A DNA stretch of 64,000 nucleotides from QHXN01 sp963785125 (GCA_963785125.1 CAWATU010000004.1:1-64000), one strand, 5' to 3'; positions 21,656 through 30,413 are shown, counted from the stretch's first letter. The notes: generated from the letters alone by a model not told the origin. Made by a program: numbers and translations.

Positions 21656-22060
21656 CTAACTAAGACGGTAAATGTACGCCTCTTCAATCAAAACACCATT
21701 GATAACATTCTGTTTGAGCCTTATATTTGATATTCCCTCTCCGGTTACTACGGCGAGGCGCAGCAATGCGATCAGAGGGTCATTCGAGTCGATAACTGAT
21801 ACATCTTTAAGCTGAACTTTAGGCTGATCCTCAGGCATTTTTGAGATTACAAGTTGTATCTGCCTGTAAGCTTTTTTTCGACCGTTGATTCTCACCTCCG
21901 GACTACCGATGATAAGTCTCCAAGCGTTAGCATCAGAAATGTAAAGCCATAAAGATGCAGAAATGATAAACGTCGCTTTATCTAGGCGACGTGTTAATTC
22001 CGCCCCCGCAGAAATCATCTCGCTCGATAAAGCTTCCTTTACCACCACTTCTGTAACCAT
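21656..22060 (-). CDS. Conserved hypothetical protein, partner of HEPN protein
   Basis: A 134-residue protein of unknown function (MVTEVVVKEALSSEMISAG; SLWLYISDANAWRLIIGSPE; ending LIEEAYIYRLS). It has no signal peptide or membrane segment and looks like a small alpha/beta fold. It overlaps the upstream HEPN gene by 22 nt, so the two are translated together. Base composition is much more AT-rich than the flanking genes, suggesting acquisition as a unit with the HEPN gene. I recall similar proteins next to HEPN genes elsewhere but know no function. A toxin-antitoxin or nucleic-acid defence role is an inference. Confidence 0.75.
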   Translation of the reverse strand: MVTEVVVKEALSSEMISAGAELTRRLDKATFIISASLWLYISDANAWRLIIGSPEVRINGRKKAYRQIQLVISKMPEDQPKVQLKDVSVIDSNDPLIALLRLAVVTGEGISNIRLKQNVINGVLIEEAYIYRLS

Positions 22061-22455
22061 GGCAAAATCCCACTCCTTCTGCTAACCACTGCTGAGCGAA
22101 AATCTTTAGACTTTGCCCTACTTATGCCCGTAATATAACGTGACTGCTCCGACCAATCTTTCACAATTGTCCAATTTAACTCGAAGGTAGGGTTCCTCCT
22201 GCTTTCCTTACGATACTCCGGCTCAAGTCCGGATATGTTAAGGAGCTTGTTCAAATCATGTGTGTAAACGTCGTGAACAAATTTTCTATCCGGAAAGTCA
22301 TAACGTTTGGTTTGTTTAGCGATACATGCCTTAAAAGCACATTCAACCGCGTACCCTAATAGGTAATAGGCTCCCTCATATCGCCGGTTGTCAAATAATA
22401 CTTTTGCTTCGCGCAACCTTATCCTAGTGAGGTTCTGCAAATCTGCACGGTTCAT
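22039..22455 (-). CDS. HEPN domain-containing protein
   Basis: A 138-residue helical protein starting MNRADLQNLTRIRLREAKVL, with RRYEGAYYLLGYAVECAFKACIAKQ, the hallmark second helix of HEPN proteins, and a typical end GILPWLQKWW. Many HEPN proteins are RNases of toxin-antitoxin or abortive-infection systems with an R-x(4-6)-H active site. No clear R-x4-H motif is seen; the C-terminal helix has R-x-A-K-S-K-D-F-R. It may be a non-catalytic HEPN. Part of an AT-rich two-gene insert within the FHA signalling cluster. Confidence 0.78.
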   Translation of the reverse strand: MNRADLQNLTRIRLREAKVLFDNRRYEGAYYLLGYAVECAFKACIAKQTKRYDFPDRKFVHDVYTHDLNKLLNISGLEPEYRKESRRNPTFELNWTIVKDWSEQSRYITGISRAKSKDFRSAVVSRRSGILPWLQKWW

Positions 22456-22525
22456 AGAAAAAATATTATGACTTACCGATGATGCACAGGTCTAATAAAA
22501 ATGCCTCCAGTCATCTGTCACCGCT

Positions 22526-24211
22526 TTACTGCCTTCGCAGCCGGTCAAACTCTTTCTCCAACTGCTGCGCGTAGCCGCGCGCCTGTGCGGCGTGCTGGCC
22601 GCGCTGCGCGAGTTGGAAGTGTTGGAGCGCGGCGACGACCTCGGCGCGCTTGAGCGAGCCCGCGTTGCGCCCTTCGACGTAGGCAAGGCCGAGGTAGTAG
22701 TGCGCGTCCGGGTTGCCGCCCGCAGCCGCGGCGCGGAACTCTTCGAGCGCGGCGCCGCGGTTCGCTGACCAGAGCTGAACGCCGCGGCCGTAACGCTCGG
22801 CGGGCGAGGCCGGGGCCTGCGGCGCGGGCGTCGGGGTGGATTGCGGCGTCGGCTGCGGCGTCGGCGTCGGCGCGGGAGGCACGTTGACGGACACGGTCTC
22901 TGCGGACTGCGGCGTGGGCGTCGGCTCGCCGGGGCGCGGCGTGTGCGCGGGCGTCGGGGCCGTCTGCGCGGGCGCGAGCGCGCCGAGGTTCTGACGCGCG
23001 ATGTCGGCGAGGTCGGCGGGCGCGAACGTCAGCAGTCGCTCGTAGGCCGCGCGCGCCTCTTCCGTACGACCGGCCAGACGGAGCGCGTCGGCCAGCCCGA
23101 GCAGGTCGTTCGGTTCGGGGTTCGCGCCGGGTGCGTTGAGGTTGAGGACGCGCCGGTAGCTCTCCACCGCGTCGTCGTAGAGCCCCTCGGCGAACTGCGC
23201 GGAGGCCAGCACGCGCCAAGCGTTGAAGTCGTAGGGCGCGTTACGCGCGGCGGCGCGGAACTCTTCGATGGCCTCACGGCGCGCGCCGGACGAGAGCAGA
23301 AGCTCGCCGAGCCTTCGGTGCGCGCGCGTGTTGCCGGGGTCGAGTTCGTTAGCCTCGCGCAGACGCGCGAGCGCGCCCTCCATGTCGCCGGCCGCAAGCC
23401 GCGCCTCGGCCTCCTGAAGCTTCAGCTCGAACTGCTCTTTGGCGTCGCCCGTGACGGGCGCGGTCGCCCCCTCGCTCGGCAAGTTCGTCAGGGCAGGGCG
23501 ATACAGCAGCTTGTAACCGAGCCACGCGCCGCCCCCCAGGAGGGCCGCGACCAGAACGCAGATGGCGACGACCCACGGCCACGCGCGCCCGGCCGGCGCG
23601 GGACTGACGCGCGGGCGCGGAGGCGCGGGCGGCGTTGCTGCGACGGCGGGCGCGTCCCCTTGAACGTCTTCGGCAGCGGCCTCCGGTTCGCGCGGTTCGT
23701 GCGTCTCGGGCTCGGGCTTGCGTGTGTAGGGCCAGGAGCCGATGCCGGCCGGCATCGTGGCCTCCGGGTCTACGACCTGCGTGGAGTCGAAGTCGATGGT
23801 CGCTTCAAAGTCGTCGGGCTTGTGCGTCTGCGCGGTGCGCGGGACGTGGATGGTCAGCTCTTCGTCTTCGTAGCCGGGGAGGTCGGGGCGCGTAACGGCC
23901 GGGTCGCGTGGGACGATGGTGGCCTCGGGGTCGATTGGTTGAGAGTGCTGCGGACGGCCGTCCTCCTGACCGCGGAGCAGGCGCTCCATCTCGGCGAGGC
24001 TGACGCGCGAGGTCTGCGGCGCGACATGCTCTTCACCGGGCACGAGCCCGTCGGTCGTGCGCGGCTCTTCGGGGACGAGCGGGACGGTGGCGGCGTTGGG
24101 CGAAACGTCCCCCGTCTCTGAACCCTGAAGGCTCAGGGGCGCGCCGCAACGCCGGCAGAAGCGCGCGCCGGGGAAGATGTCCGCACTACAGCTCGGGCAG
24201 GAGGTCTGCAT
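22526..24211 (-). CDS. Zinc-ribbon, membrane-anchored TPR protein of the FHA cluster
   Basis: 561 residues. An N-terminal zinc ribbon (C5-x2-C8 ... C19-x2-C22) is followed by a disordered acidic/Pro linker with three EAT motifs (PEATIVP 95-101, FEATIDFD 135-142, DPEATMP 148-154). A single membrane helix spans about 211-234, then TPR repeats (about 255-400), a Pro/Thr linker and a second TPR/Sel1-like repeat near 475-545. The topology puts the ribbon and EAT linker in the cytoplasm and the TPRs outside. It shares the ribbon with the kinase and FHA proteins upstream, suggesting a common partner or scaffold role. No enzymatic motif. Confidence 0.8.
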   Translation of the reverse strand: MQTSCPSCSADIFPGARFCRRCGAPLSLQGSETGDVSPNAATVPLVPEEPRTTDGLVPGEEHVAPQTSRVSLAEMERLLRGQEDGRPQHSQPIDPEATIVPRDPAVTRPDLPGYEDEELTIHVPRTAQTHKPDDFEATIDFDSTQVVDPEATMPAGIGSWPYTRKPEPETHEPREPEAAAEDVQGDAPAVAATPPAPPRPRVSPAPAGRAWPWVVAICVLVAALLGGGAWLGYKLLYRPALTNLPSEGATAPVTGDAKEQFELKLQEAEARLAAGDMEGALARLREANELDPGNTRAHRRLGELLLSSGARREAIEEFRAAARNAPYDFNAWRVLASAQFAEGLYDDAVESYRRVLNLNAPGANPEPNDLLGLADALRLAGRTEEARAAYERLLTFAPADLADIARQNLGALAPAQTAPTPAHTPRPGEPTPTPQSAETVSVNVPPAPTPTPQPTPQSTPTPAPQAPASPAERYGRGVQLWSANRGAALEEFRAAAAGGNPDAHYYLGLAYVEGRNAGSLKRAEVVAALQHFQLAQRGQHAAQARGYAQQLEKEFDRLRRQ

Positions 24212-24251
24212 CCTTCGTCAAAGACTCTTTACGGAGAGACGCGCCGGATGT

Positions 24252-24785
24252 TCAGCGCAGATTCGCGGCGCGTGACGCGCGGCTGCGCACGACGACCGTG
24301 CCGGCCAGCCAGTCGTGCAGCGCCCGCCCCTGCGGGTCGAAGGCCGCGAAGAGGAAGCCGAGGCCGAGCGTCAGGAGCGTCAGAGGGTAACCGACGAGGT
24401 GGCGCAGCAACGCTCGGCCCACGCTCAGCGGCTCGCCGTCCTTGCGCTCGATGCGCAGGCCCGCGATCCATTTCCCCAGCGTGCGCCCGCTCAGGTTGGC
24501 GAGCAGCACGAAGTTGACGAAGGCGACGCCCGCGGTCGTCAGGTAGCCCACGAACAGGATGAAGTTGCCGCCGCGCCGCACGTCGCCGCCGAGGACGCGC
24601 GCCAGCAACGTCGTCAGCGCGAGCACGCCGATGACGATGATGTAGTCGATGAGCAGCGCACCGCACCGCAGCGAGAAGGGCGCGCGCAGCCGCTCGAAGT
24701 TCAAAGCCCCGCGCTGCACCCGCGCCCCCTCACGTACCCGAGCCGCGGCGGCGGCCCTTCCCTCTCGTTCCAGTTGTACAGACAT
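24252..24785 (-). CDS. RDD family membrane protein
   Basis: 177 residues. Begins MSVQLEREGRAAAAARVREG; the RDD region reads RAPFSLRCGALLIDYIIVIGVLAL with the conserved Arg and Asp, followed by GRTLGKWIAGLRI and DPQGRALHDWLAGTVVV. Two to three membrane helices. RDD proteins are poorly understood; some act as Na+/H+ exchangers or help transport. It lies between the kinase and TPR genes in the same direction, so it is probably co-expressed with this signalling cluster. Confidence 0.85.
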   Translation of the reverse strand: MSVQLEREGRAAAAARVREGARVQRGALNFERLRAPFSLRCGALLIDYIIVIGVLALTTLLARVLGGDVRRGGNFILFVGYLTTAGVAFVNFVLLANLSGRTLGKWIAGLRIERKDGEPLSVGRALLRHLVGYPLTLLTLGLGFLFAAFDPQGRALHDWLAGTVVVRSRASRAANLR

Positions 24786-24799
24786 ATCAAGTCAGGGAA

Positions 24800-24876
24800 T
24801 CAGGAGTCAGAAGTCAGGAGTCAGAATGTTAAGGCGGAAGCCTTCTTCATTCTGACTTCTGACTTCTGACTCCTGA
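24800..24876. repeat. Intergenic heptamer palindrome A
   Basis: 29-bp arms 24800-24828 and 24848-24876 match with one mismatch, built from GTCAGAA/GTCAGGA words. The interior AAGGC-GGAA-GCCTT continues the hairpin. It fills the gap between the stop of the kinase gene (24879) and the start of RDD (24785). Confidence 0.9.
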
Positions 24877-24878
24877 CT

Positions 24879-26840
24879 TCATCCGAGCAAAAAGTGGAGC
24901 GTCGTCTCGCCGAGGCGCAGGCGGTCGCCGTTGGCGAGCGGTCGCGGCTGGCGGGGGCCGAGACGGACGGCCTCGTTGACGACCGTCCCGTTGACCGAGC
25001 CGAGGTCTTCGACCAGGAACGTGTCGCCCTCGCGCCAGACGCGCGCGTGGCGACGCGAAATCTTCGTCTCCGGGTCGAAGCGCGAGAGGTCGATGTCGGG
25101 GAAGATGTTCGACTGCGGGTCGGTGCGCCCGACGAGGTTCGTCTCCTTGTTGAGGAGGAACGTCGCGTCCAGCTCGGTCGTCCCCGTCACGACCAGACGG
25201 GCCGTGGCGCGCGCCGTGCGCAGCGCCGCGCTCGCCGCCGCGATGGGCTGGCGCGCGCCGCAGTGCGGGCAGAAGACATCTTCGGAAGAGATGGACTTGC
25301 CGCAGAAGCCGCAGAAGACGCGCTCGACGGCCATCGTCCGCGCCGTCTGCTCCTGCGCGCTCGCGCCGCGCACGACGCCGTAGGTGACGGCGCCCGCGCG
25401 CAGACGCTCGACGTGCTGGTGGAGCGTGTCGCGCATCTCGCCGGCCGAGCTGAAGCGGCGCTCGGGCTCGTACTCGACGGCGCGCATCAGAATCCACTCC
25501 ATCTCGTTCGAGATGGCCGGGTTGATCTGCCGCGGCGTCGGGTTCTTCGCGAAGTCGAAGATGAGCAGCGGGTTGTCCTGCGGGTCCGCGCCCGTCAGCA
25601 GGTGGAACATCGTCGCCCCGAGCCCGTAGATGTCTGTCCGCGACTCGGCCTTCCCGCTGAACAGCTCCGGCGGGGCGTAACCCATCGTCCCGACGGCCGT
25701 CACGCCCTTCTCCTGCGGCGCGACCCAGCGCGCGATGCCGAAGTCGATAAGCATGACGCGCCCCGAGTTGCCGTCGATCATCAGGTTCGCGGGCTTGAGG
25801 TCGCGGTAGATGATGGGCGGGCGCTGGTTGTGCAGGTATTCGAGCACGTCGGCCGCCTGCGCGCCCCACTCGGCCACGGTCAGCTCGTCGAGCTTCCCGC
25901 CGGGCGCGTTACGCAGGCGCGCGAGGCAGTCGCCACCCGAGATGTACTTCATGACGAGGTAGAAGCGCGAGGCCGCGTCGTCGTAGAAGTAGTCGTAGAT
26001 GGTCGGGATCGAAGGGTGTTCGAGCGAGGCCAAGAGCATCGACTCGCGGCGGAAGTCGGCGACGGCCTTCTCCTGCTGCGACTCGTCGAGGTGCGTCTGA
26101 ATCATCTCCTTGACGGCGCGCGGGGCGTCGCCGAGATTCCTGTCCTTCGCGTAGTAGACGGCGCCCATGCCGCCGCCGCCGATGCGCTTGACGATCTCGT
26201 AGCGGCTGTAAAGGATGATGCCCGGCTCCAACTGGCTCGCCGCGCGGCGGCCCGAAGAGGAGGAGGAGCCGCCGCCCGTCCGCCCCGTGAAGGCCATCGG
26301 GCGCGAGGGCAGGTCGCCCGTGCTCCGACCTACGGCCGGTGCCGACGAAGCGCCGCCCGTGTTCTGCGGCTTGGGCTCCCACTCGGGCGCGGACTCGTCG
26401 GCGGGGGGCTGACCGCCGTTCACGGTGCCCGTCGGCGGCTCGTCCGACGTGTCGGCCGTAATCTCTACGTCATCGGCGGCGGCGAGGGTGAGTTCGGCCG
26501 AGCCCGCAGTCGAGAGACCTTTTGACTCCGAGGGATTCGACGACTCGGGGGCTTCGGACGGCTCGACCGGGGCGGAGGCGCGCGCGGCGGCGGCGGCCTG
26601 TCCGCCGCGCGAAGGCTCGATGATGGTCGGCTGAAATTGTTCGTCGCCGTAACCGGACGACTCCGGCTCGCGCGTCTCGGCCGGCTCACCCGCGCCGCCC
26701 TCCTGCGCGAGCAACGCGGACGAAGATGAAGACGCGGCTCTGCCCTCCGCGCCCGCGGCCGGCTGCAAGGCCAGACCACAGTTGCCGCAGAAGCGGTCTT
26801 CAGGGGTCACAGGGGAGCCGCAATCGAAACAGGACGACAT
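24879..26840 (-). CDS. Ser/Thr protein kinase with two zinc ribbons and C-terminal FHA domain
   Basis: 653 residues. N-terminal zinc ribbon (C4, C7, C18, C21); disordered linker with QPTIIEP at 70-76; Hanks-type kinase 213-475 with glycine loop IGGGGMGAVYY, catalytic Lys in RAVKEM, catalytic loop YRDLKPANLM (345-354; YRD replaces HRD) and DFG (366-368). A second zinc ribbon lies at 510-527 and an FHA domain at about 548-653 (GRTDPQSN, SRRHARV, SVNGTVVN). No membrane helix, so cytoplasmic. It phosphorylates partners and can read phosphothreonine itself. Its start overlaps the upstream FHA gene by 1 nt (TAATG), implying coupled translation. Confidence 0.9.
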   Translation of the reverse strand: MSSCFDCGSPVTPEDRFCGNCGLALQPAAGAEGRAASSSSSALLAQEGGAGEPAETREPESSGYGDEQFQPTIIEPSRGGQAAAAARASAPVEPSEAPESSNPSESKGLSTAGSAELTLAAADDVEITADTSDEPPTGTVNGGQPPADESAPEWEPKPQNTGGASSAPAVGRSTGDLPSRPMAFTGRTGGGSSSSSGRRAASQLEPGIILYSRYEIVKRIGGGGMGAVYYAKDRNLGDAPRAVKEMIQTHLDESQQEKAVADFRRESMLLASLEHPSIPTIYDYFYDDAASRFYLVMKYISGGDCLARLRNAPGGKLDELTVAEWGAQAADVLEYLHNQRPPIIYRDLKPANLMIDGNSGRVMLIDFGIARWVAPQEKGVTAVGTMGYAPPELFSGKAESRTDIYGLGATMFHLLTGADPQDNPLLIFDFAKNPTPRQINPAISNEMEWILMRAVEYEPERRFSSAGEMRDTLHQHVERLRAGAVTYGVVRGASAQEQTARTMAVERVFCGFCGKSISSEDVFCPHCGARQPIAAASAALRTARATARLVVTGTTELDATFLLNKETNLVGRTDPQSNIFPDIDLSRFDPETKISRRHARVWREGDTFLVEDLGSVNGTVVNEAVRLGPRQPRPLANGDRLRLGETTLHFLLG

Positions 26841-27493
26841 TACTTCTCTCTAACCGCCGCCTCACCGAGCACGTGGAACTTCAAGAACGTCTTCCCGACG
26901 ATGACCTCGTCGCCGTCGCGCAAGGGCTGGCGGTCGCCCGGTAGCAGCCGCCGCCCGCGGTTGACGAACGTGCCATTGGTCGAGCCCAAATCTTCGATGT
27001 AGTACTGACCCGCGCGCCGCGTGATCCGCGCGTGGCGGCGCGAGACTTTGGCCTCGGGGTCGTCGGAATCGAGGTCAACGTCCGGGAAGATGCCGCCGTC
27101 GGCGTCCCACCGGCCGATGTGCGACTCGTCCTCGCACATGGGGAACTCCTTACCGACTGAGCGCCCGCGGTGGATGACGAGCTTGGCGTGCGGCGCGGCG
27201 CCCGAGTCGCGGCGCGGATGCGAGTCTTCGTGCAGACGGGCGCGACCGGCGATTGAAGTGCCCGCCGGCGCGAAGGGCTGCGGCTTCGGCACGGCGCGCA
27301 GCTCCGATGCGGAGGCGCGGGGCGCGGCGCCCGTGTCGGAGGCGACGGCCTCTGTCCCGGGGCCGGCGTGCTCGCTCGTATGCGCGCGGCCGACGGGGCC
27401 GCCGGCGACGGCTGGCTCCAGCGCCGCCCCGCACTCGTCGCAATACTGCGAGCCCTCGATATTCTCCGTCTGGCACCTTGCGCAGGTGATCAT
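26840..27493 (-). CDS. Zinc-ribbon FHA-domain protein
   Basis: 217 residues from MITCARCQTENIEGSQYCDECG, a four-Cys zinc ribbon (C4, C7, C18, C21), through a disordered linker to an FHA domain at about 105-210 (HIGRWDADGG, VSRRHARITR, STNGTFVNRG). The start is chosen at this Met because the longer open frame upstream has no ribbon-family sequence. It has no kinase or other enzyme part; it resembles GarA-like phosphothreonine adaptors. First gene of the minus-strand signalling cluster, coupled to the kinase by a TAATG overlap. Confidence 0.87.
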   Translation of the reverse strand: MITCARCQTENIEGSQYCDECGAALEPAVAGGPVGRAHTSEHAGPGTEAVASDTGAAPRASASELRAVPKPQPFAPAGTSIAGRARLHEDSHPRRDSGAAPHAKLVIHRGRSVGKEFPMCEDESHIGRWDADGGIFPDVDLDSDDPEAKVSRRHARITRRAGQYYIEDLGSTNGTFVNRGRRLLPGDRQPLRDGDEVIVGKTFLKFHVLGEAAVREK

Positions 27494-27930
27494 GGCCGCG
27501 TCCTTCACGAATTTTTGGATGGCGGTGCGGGCTGGCACGCCCCTGAGATGCCCCCGAATTCCTGCTCGACGCCCGCCCGAGAGGCGGCCCGTGCGCCGGC
27601 CGTCCATTGTACCGCGAAACGCGAGACGCGCCAACAGCATCAAATGGCGGCGAATGGTAAATGGTGAATAGTGAATAGTAGTTCACAGCCGCCTCCCGAC
27701 GCGCTTTCACCCGACACGTACGGCATCCGGTCTCCATTCACTATTTACCATTCACTATTGACCGATTTCCTGAAACTGTTCCACCTTTTTGCACGTAGAA
27801 GAGTTGCCGGCGGCGGGAAGGTACACAGACAGTTTGGTTTAGCGCCGTCCGCGTGCGTTTGTGCGGAGCCAGCCCGTGTCCCGACCGAAATCTTAACCCC
27901 AGTCTTTTCGAGAAGAGGAATTAAACTCCA
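27494..27930. other. Divergent intergenic region
   Basis: 437 bp between the FHA gene (minus) and the adaptor gene (plus). It holds heptamer palindrome B and an AGAAGAGGAA ribosome site before 27931. Promoters for both operons should lie here, but no confident -35/-10 pair was found. Confidence 0.6.
27652..27753. repeat. Intergenic heptamer palindrome B
   Basis: Arms 27652-27669 and 27736-27753 (18 bp, one mismatch) built from GGTAAAT/GGTGAAT/AGTGAAT words, separated by 66 nt. The only copy found in a divergent rather than downstream position. Confidence 0.8.
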
Positions 27931-29496
27931 ATGGCTCTGAGCCGGAAGAAGAAAATCATTATCGCGGTCTCGGCGGTCGCCCTCCTCGGGCTCGTCGTCG
28001 TCATCAGCATCTTCGCGCGCGGCAAGGACGAGGCCGAGGTCACGGTCGTCAAGGTTGACGTGCGACCCGAGTTGAAGTCTACGGTCACGGCCTCCGGCGA
28101 AGTGCGCCCCATCCGCTTCGTCAACCTGACGAGCGAGGTTCAGGGGCGCATCACCGAGATCAGCGTCAACCCCGGCGACCACGTCACCACGGGCCAACCG
28201 CTCGTGCGCGTAGACCCGACGCAGCTCGAATCCTCCGCCGAGGCGCAGGCCGCCAGCGTGCAGGCCGCCATCTCCGACGTGCAGAACGCGCGCACGGCCA
28301 TCTCGTCCGCCGAGAACGCTGTCTCGCAGCAGCAGCAGTCGCTCCTCGCCGCCGAGGCTTCGCTCGCGCAGGCGCGCCAGGCCGTCAACACCGCGCAGAC
28401 GAGCGTTGACCGCGAGCAGGTCGCCCTCGAAACCGCGCGTCGTGAGCTGAAGCGCACCACCGAACTCATCGAGGCGGGCGTCGCCTCGCGCTTAGAGTTC
28501 GACACGGCGCAGGACAGGCTCAAGACCGCGCAGGTCGCCCTGAAGACCTCGCAGGCGCAGCTCGAATCGGCTAAGATCGCGGTCGAGGAATCGAAGGCGC
28601 GCGTCAACCAGCAGCGCGTGGCCGTCGCAGACGCGCAGAACGGCGTCAAGCGCGCGAGAGAGAGCGTCCAGACGAGCGAGGCGCGCGCCAACTCGCAGCA
28701 GGCCCTCCTGCGCGGCCAGTCGTCGCAGCGCAGCAAGGCCGTTACGGTCTCGCCGCTGACGGGCGTCGTCGTGGACATCCCGGCGCGCGTCGGGCAGTTC
28801 GCCGTCGCGGGACTTTCGACCACCTCGCTGATGACCATCGCCGACATGACCACGATCAACGTCGAGGTCAACGTGGACGAGACCGAGATCGCGCAGATTT
28901 CCGAGGGGCAGCCGACGAAGGTCAAGGTGGACGCCACGGGCGAGCGCGAGATCATGGGCAAGGTCGTCCAGAAGAACCCGCTCGCCGTCTCACGCTCCGA
29001 CACTACGGGCGCGGGCCTCGGCAACCGCATCAACGTCCAGGAGGCGAAGGAGTTCAAGGTCATCGTCCAGCTCGACCTGAGCGGTATGCCCGACGACGTG
29101 CGCAGCTCGCTCCGGCCCGGCATGACCGCGACGGCCACCATCACGACGAACACCAAGCCGAACGTCATCGCCATCCCGCTCCAGGCCATCGTCGAGAAGT
29201 CGCCGACCCCGACGCCGACCCCGCCCGGCGGGCAGGGCGCGGCCCCGGCCCCGGCCGCCCCGACCGAGAAGCCGAAGGACATCAAGGGCGTCTTCGTCCT
29301 CGACGGCAAGAAGGTCAAGTTCGTCCCCGTCGAGACCGGCATCACGGGCGAGTCGGACATCGAGATCGTGAGCGGCCTTCAGAAAGACCAGGAGGTCATC
29401 ACCGGCCCGAGCCGCGTGCTGCGGACGCTGAAGGAGGGGGATACCGTGCAGCGTCAGCAGAACAAGCCCGGCGACAAGGCGGGTGAGAAGAAATGA
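27931..29496 (+). CDS. Periplasmic adaptor subunit, MacA/HlyD family
   Basis: 521 residues. An N-terminal membrane helix (KIIIAVSAVALLGLVVVISIF) is followed by a lipoyl/barrel-sandwich half (LTSEVQGRITEISVNPGDHV), a long coiled-coil hairpin (about 95-265, rich in Ala/Gln/Glu), the second lipoyl half (SPLTGVVVDIPARVGQFA) and a beta-barrel domain. A Pro/Thr/Gly-rich insertion interrupts the C-terminal part (about 424-450). It bridges inner-membrane ABC permeases to an outer-membrane exit duct. The gene overlaps the next ATPase gene by 4 nt (ATGA). No TolC-like gene is in the window. Confidence 0.9.
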   Translation: MALSRKKKIIIAVSAVALLGLVVVISIFARGKDEAEVTVVKVDVRPELKSTVTASGEVRPIRFVNLTSEVQGRITEISVNPGDHVTTGQPLVRVDPTQLESSAEAQAASVQAAISDVQNARTAISSAENAVSQQQQSLLAAEASLAQARQAVNTAQTSVDREQVALETARRELKRTTELIEAGVASRLEFDTAQDRLKTAQVALKTSQAQLESAKIAVEESKARVNQQRVAVADAQNGVKRARESVQTSEARANSQQALLRGQSSQRSKAVTVSPLTGVVVDIPARVGQFAVAGLSTTSLMTIADMTTINVEVNVDETEIAQISEGQPTKVKVDATGEREIMGKVVQKNPLAVSRSDTTGAGLGNRINVQEAKEFKVIVQLDLSGMPDDVRSSLRPGMTATATITTNTKPNVIAIPLQAIVEKSPTPTPTPPGGQGAAPAPAAPTEKPKDIKGVFVLDGKKVKFVPVETGITGESDIEIVSGLQKDQEVITGPSRVLRTLKEGDTVQRQQNKPGDKAGEKK

Positions 29497-30296
29497 GCGA
29501 GGCACTTTTAGAGATGGAGAGCCCCACCACCACCGAAGAGGCGAACGGCATCGGCGCCGTCAACGCTGAAGCGCTTGAGCGCGGCGACCTGCTGGCGCAC
29601 GACGGCGTGCCGGCCGCGCTCATCTCGATGCGCAACATCTGGCGCACCTACGAGATGGGCACCGAGCAGCTTCACGCGCTGCGCGGCGTCTCGTTCGACG
29701 TGCAGCGCGGCGAGTACCTCGCCATCATCGGCCCTTCGGGCTCCGGCAAATCGACGCTGATGAACCTCATCGGCTGCCTCGACACGCCGTCCCAGGGGCG
29801 CTACTGGATCAACAGCAAGCTCGTCTCCGAGATGGAGGACGACGAGCTGGCGCGCATCCGTAATCAGGAGATCGGCTTCGTCTTCCAGACGTTCAACCTC
29901 CTGGCGCGCGCCACCGCCCTGCACAACGTCGAGCTGCCGCTCATCTACGCCGGCATCTCCTCTGCCGACCGCCACGAGCGCGCCCAGAACGCGCTCCGCT
30001 CGGTCGAGCTGGGCGACCGCATGACGCACCGCCCGAACGAGCTGTCGGGCGGCCAGCGCCAGAGGGTCGCCATCGCCCGCGCGCTCGTCAACAACCCGTC
30101 GATTCTTCTGGCCGACGAGCCCACGGGCGCGCTCGACTCGAAGACGAGCGTCGAGATCATGAACCTCTTCGAGAAGCTCCACGCCGACGGGAACACGATC
30201 ATCGTCGTCACGCACGAGCACGACATCGCCGAGCGGGCGCACCGCGTCATCTCTATCCGCGACGGCAACATCGAGTCGGATGAGCGCATCAAGTAG
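29493..30296 (+). CDS. ABC transporter ATP-binding protein, MacB/LolD type
   Basis: 267 residues with an unusual 45-residue leader, then RNIWRTYEMGTEQLHALRGVSFDV. Walker A GPSGSGKST, Q-loop FVFQTFNLLARATAL, signature LSGGQRQRVAIA, Walker B ILLADEPTGALD and H-loop VVTHEHD are all intact. This is the LolD/MacB-type ATPase that drives mechanotransmission through FtsX-like permeases. It is the only ATPase in the operon and must serve all four permeases downstream. Coupled to the adaptor gene by the ATGA overlap. Confidence 0.92.
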   Translation: MSEALLEMESPTTTEEANGIGAVNAEALERGDLLAHDGVPAALISMRNIWRTYEMGTEQLHALRGVSFDVQRGEYLAIIGPSGSGKSTLMNLIGCLDTPSQGRYWINSKLVSEMEDDELARIRNQEIGFVFQTFNLLARATALHNVELPLIYAGISSADRHERAQNALRSVELGDRMTHRPNELSGGQRQRVAIARALVNNPSILLADEPTGALDSKTSVEIMNLFEKLHADGNTIIVVTHEHDIAERAHRVISIRDGNIESDERIK

Positions 30297-30338
30297 CGGG
30301 CACGAGGCGAGGCTCCAAACGCCGATGACATAACGGAG

Positions 30339-30371
30339 GGAGGATGAGAGTCGGCGTGGCTCTCATCCTCC
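30339..30371 (+). terminator. Hairpin between ATPase and first permease
   Basis: 12-bp perfect arms GGAGGATGAGAG (30339-30350) and 30360-30371, followed by TTTCGATTTTTA. May attenuate transcription between the ATPase and permease genes. Confidence 0.7.
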
Positions 30372-30413
30372 TTTCGATTTTTACACGCACTCTCGCAGGC
30401 GTCCGGGTGACGG

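Noticed and set aside
24800..24876. CRISPR array or classic satellite from the GTCAGGA words
   Set aside because: No regular spacers or cas genes; the words form inverted arms instead.
22841..26525. Very long plus-strand open frames opposite the TPR and kinase genes
   Set aside because: Antisense shadows of high-GC genes: Arg/Val/Asp-rich with no domain, while the minus strand has clear zinc ribbons, kinase and FHA motifs.
28140..29360. 406-residue minus-strand frame opposite the adaptor gene
   Set aside because: Ser/Thr/Ala-rich mirror of the coiled-coil coding sequence; no motifs.
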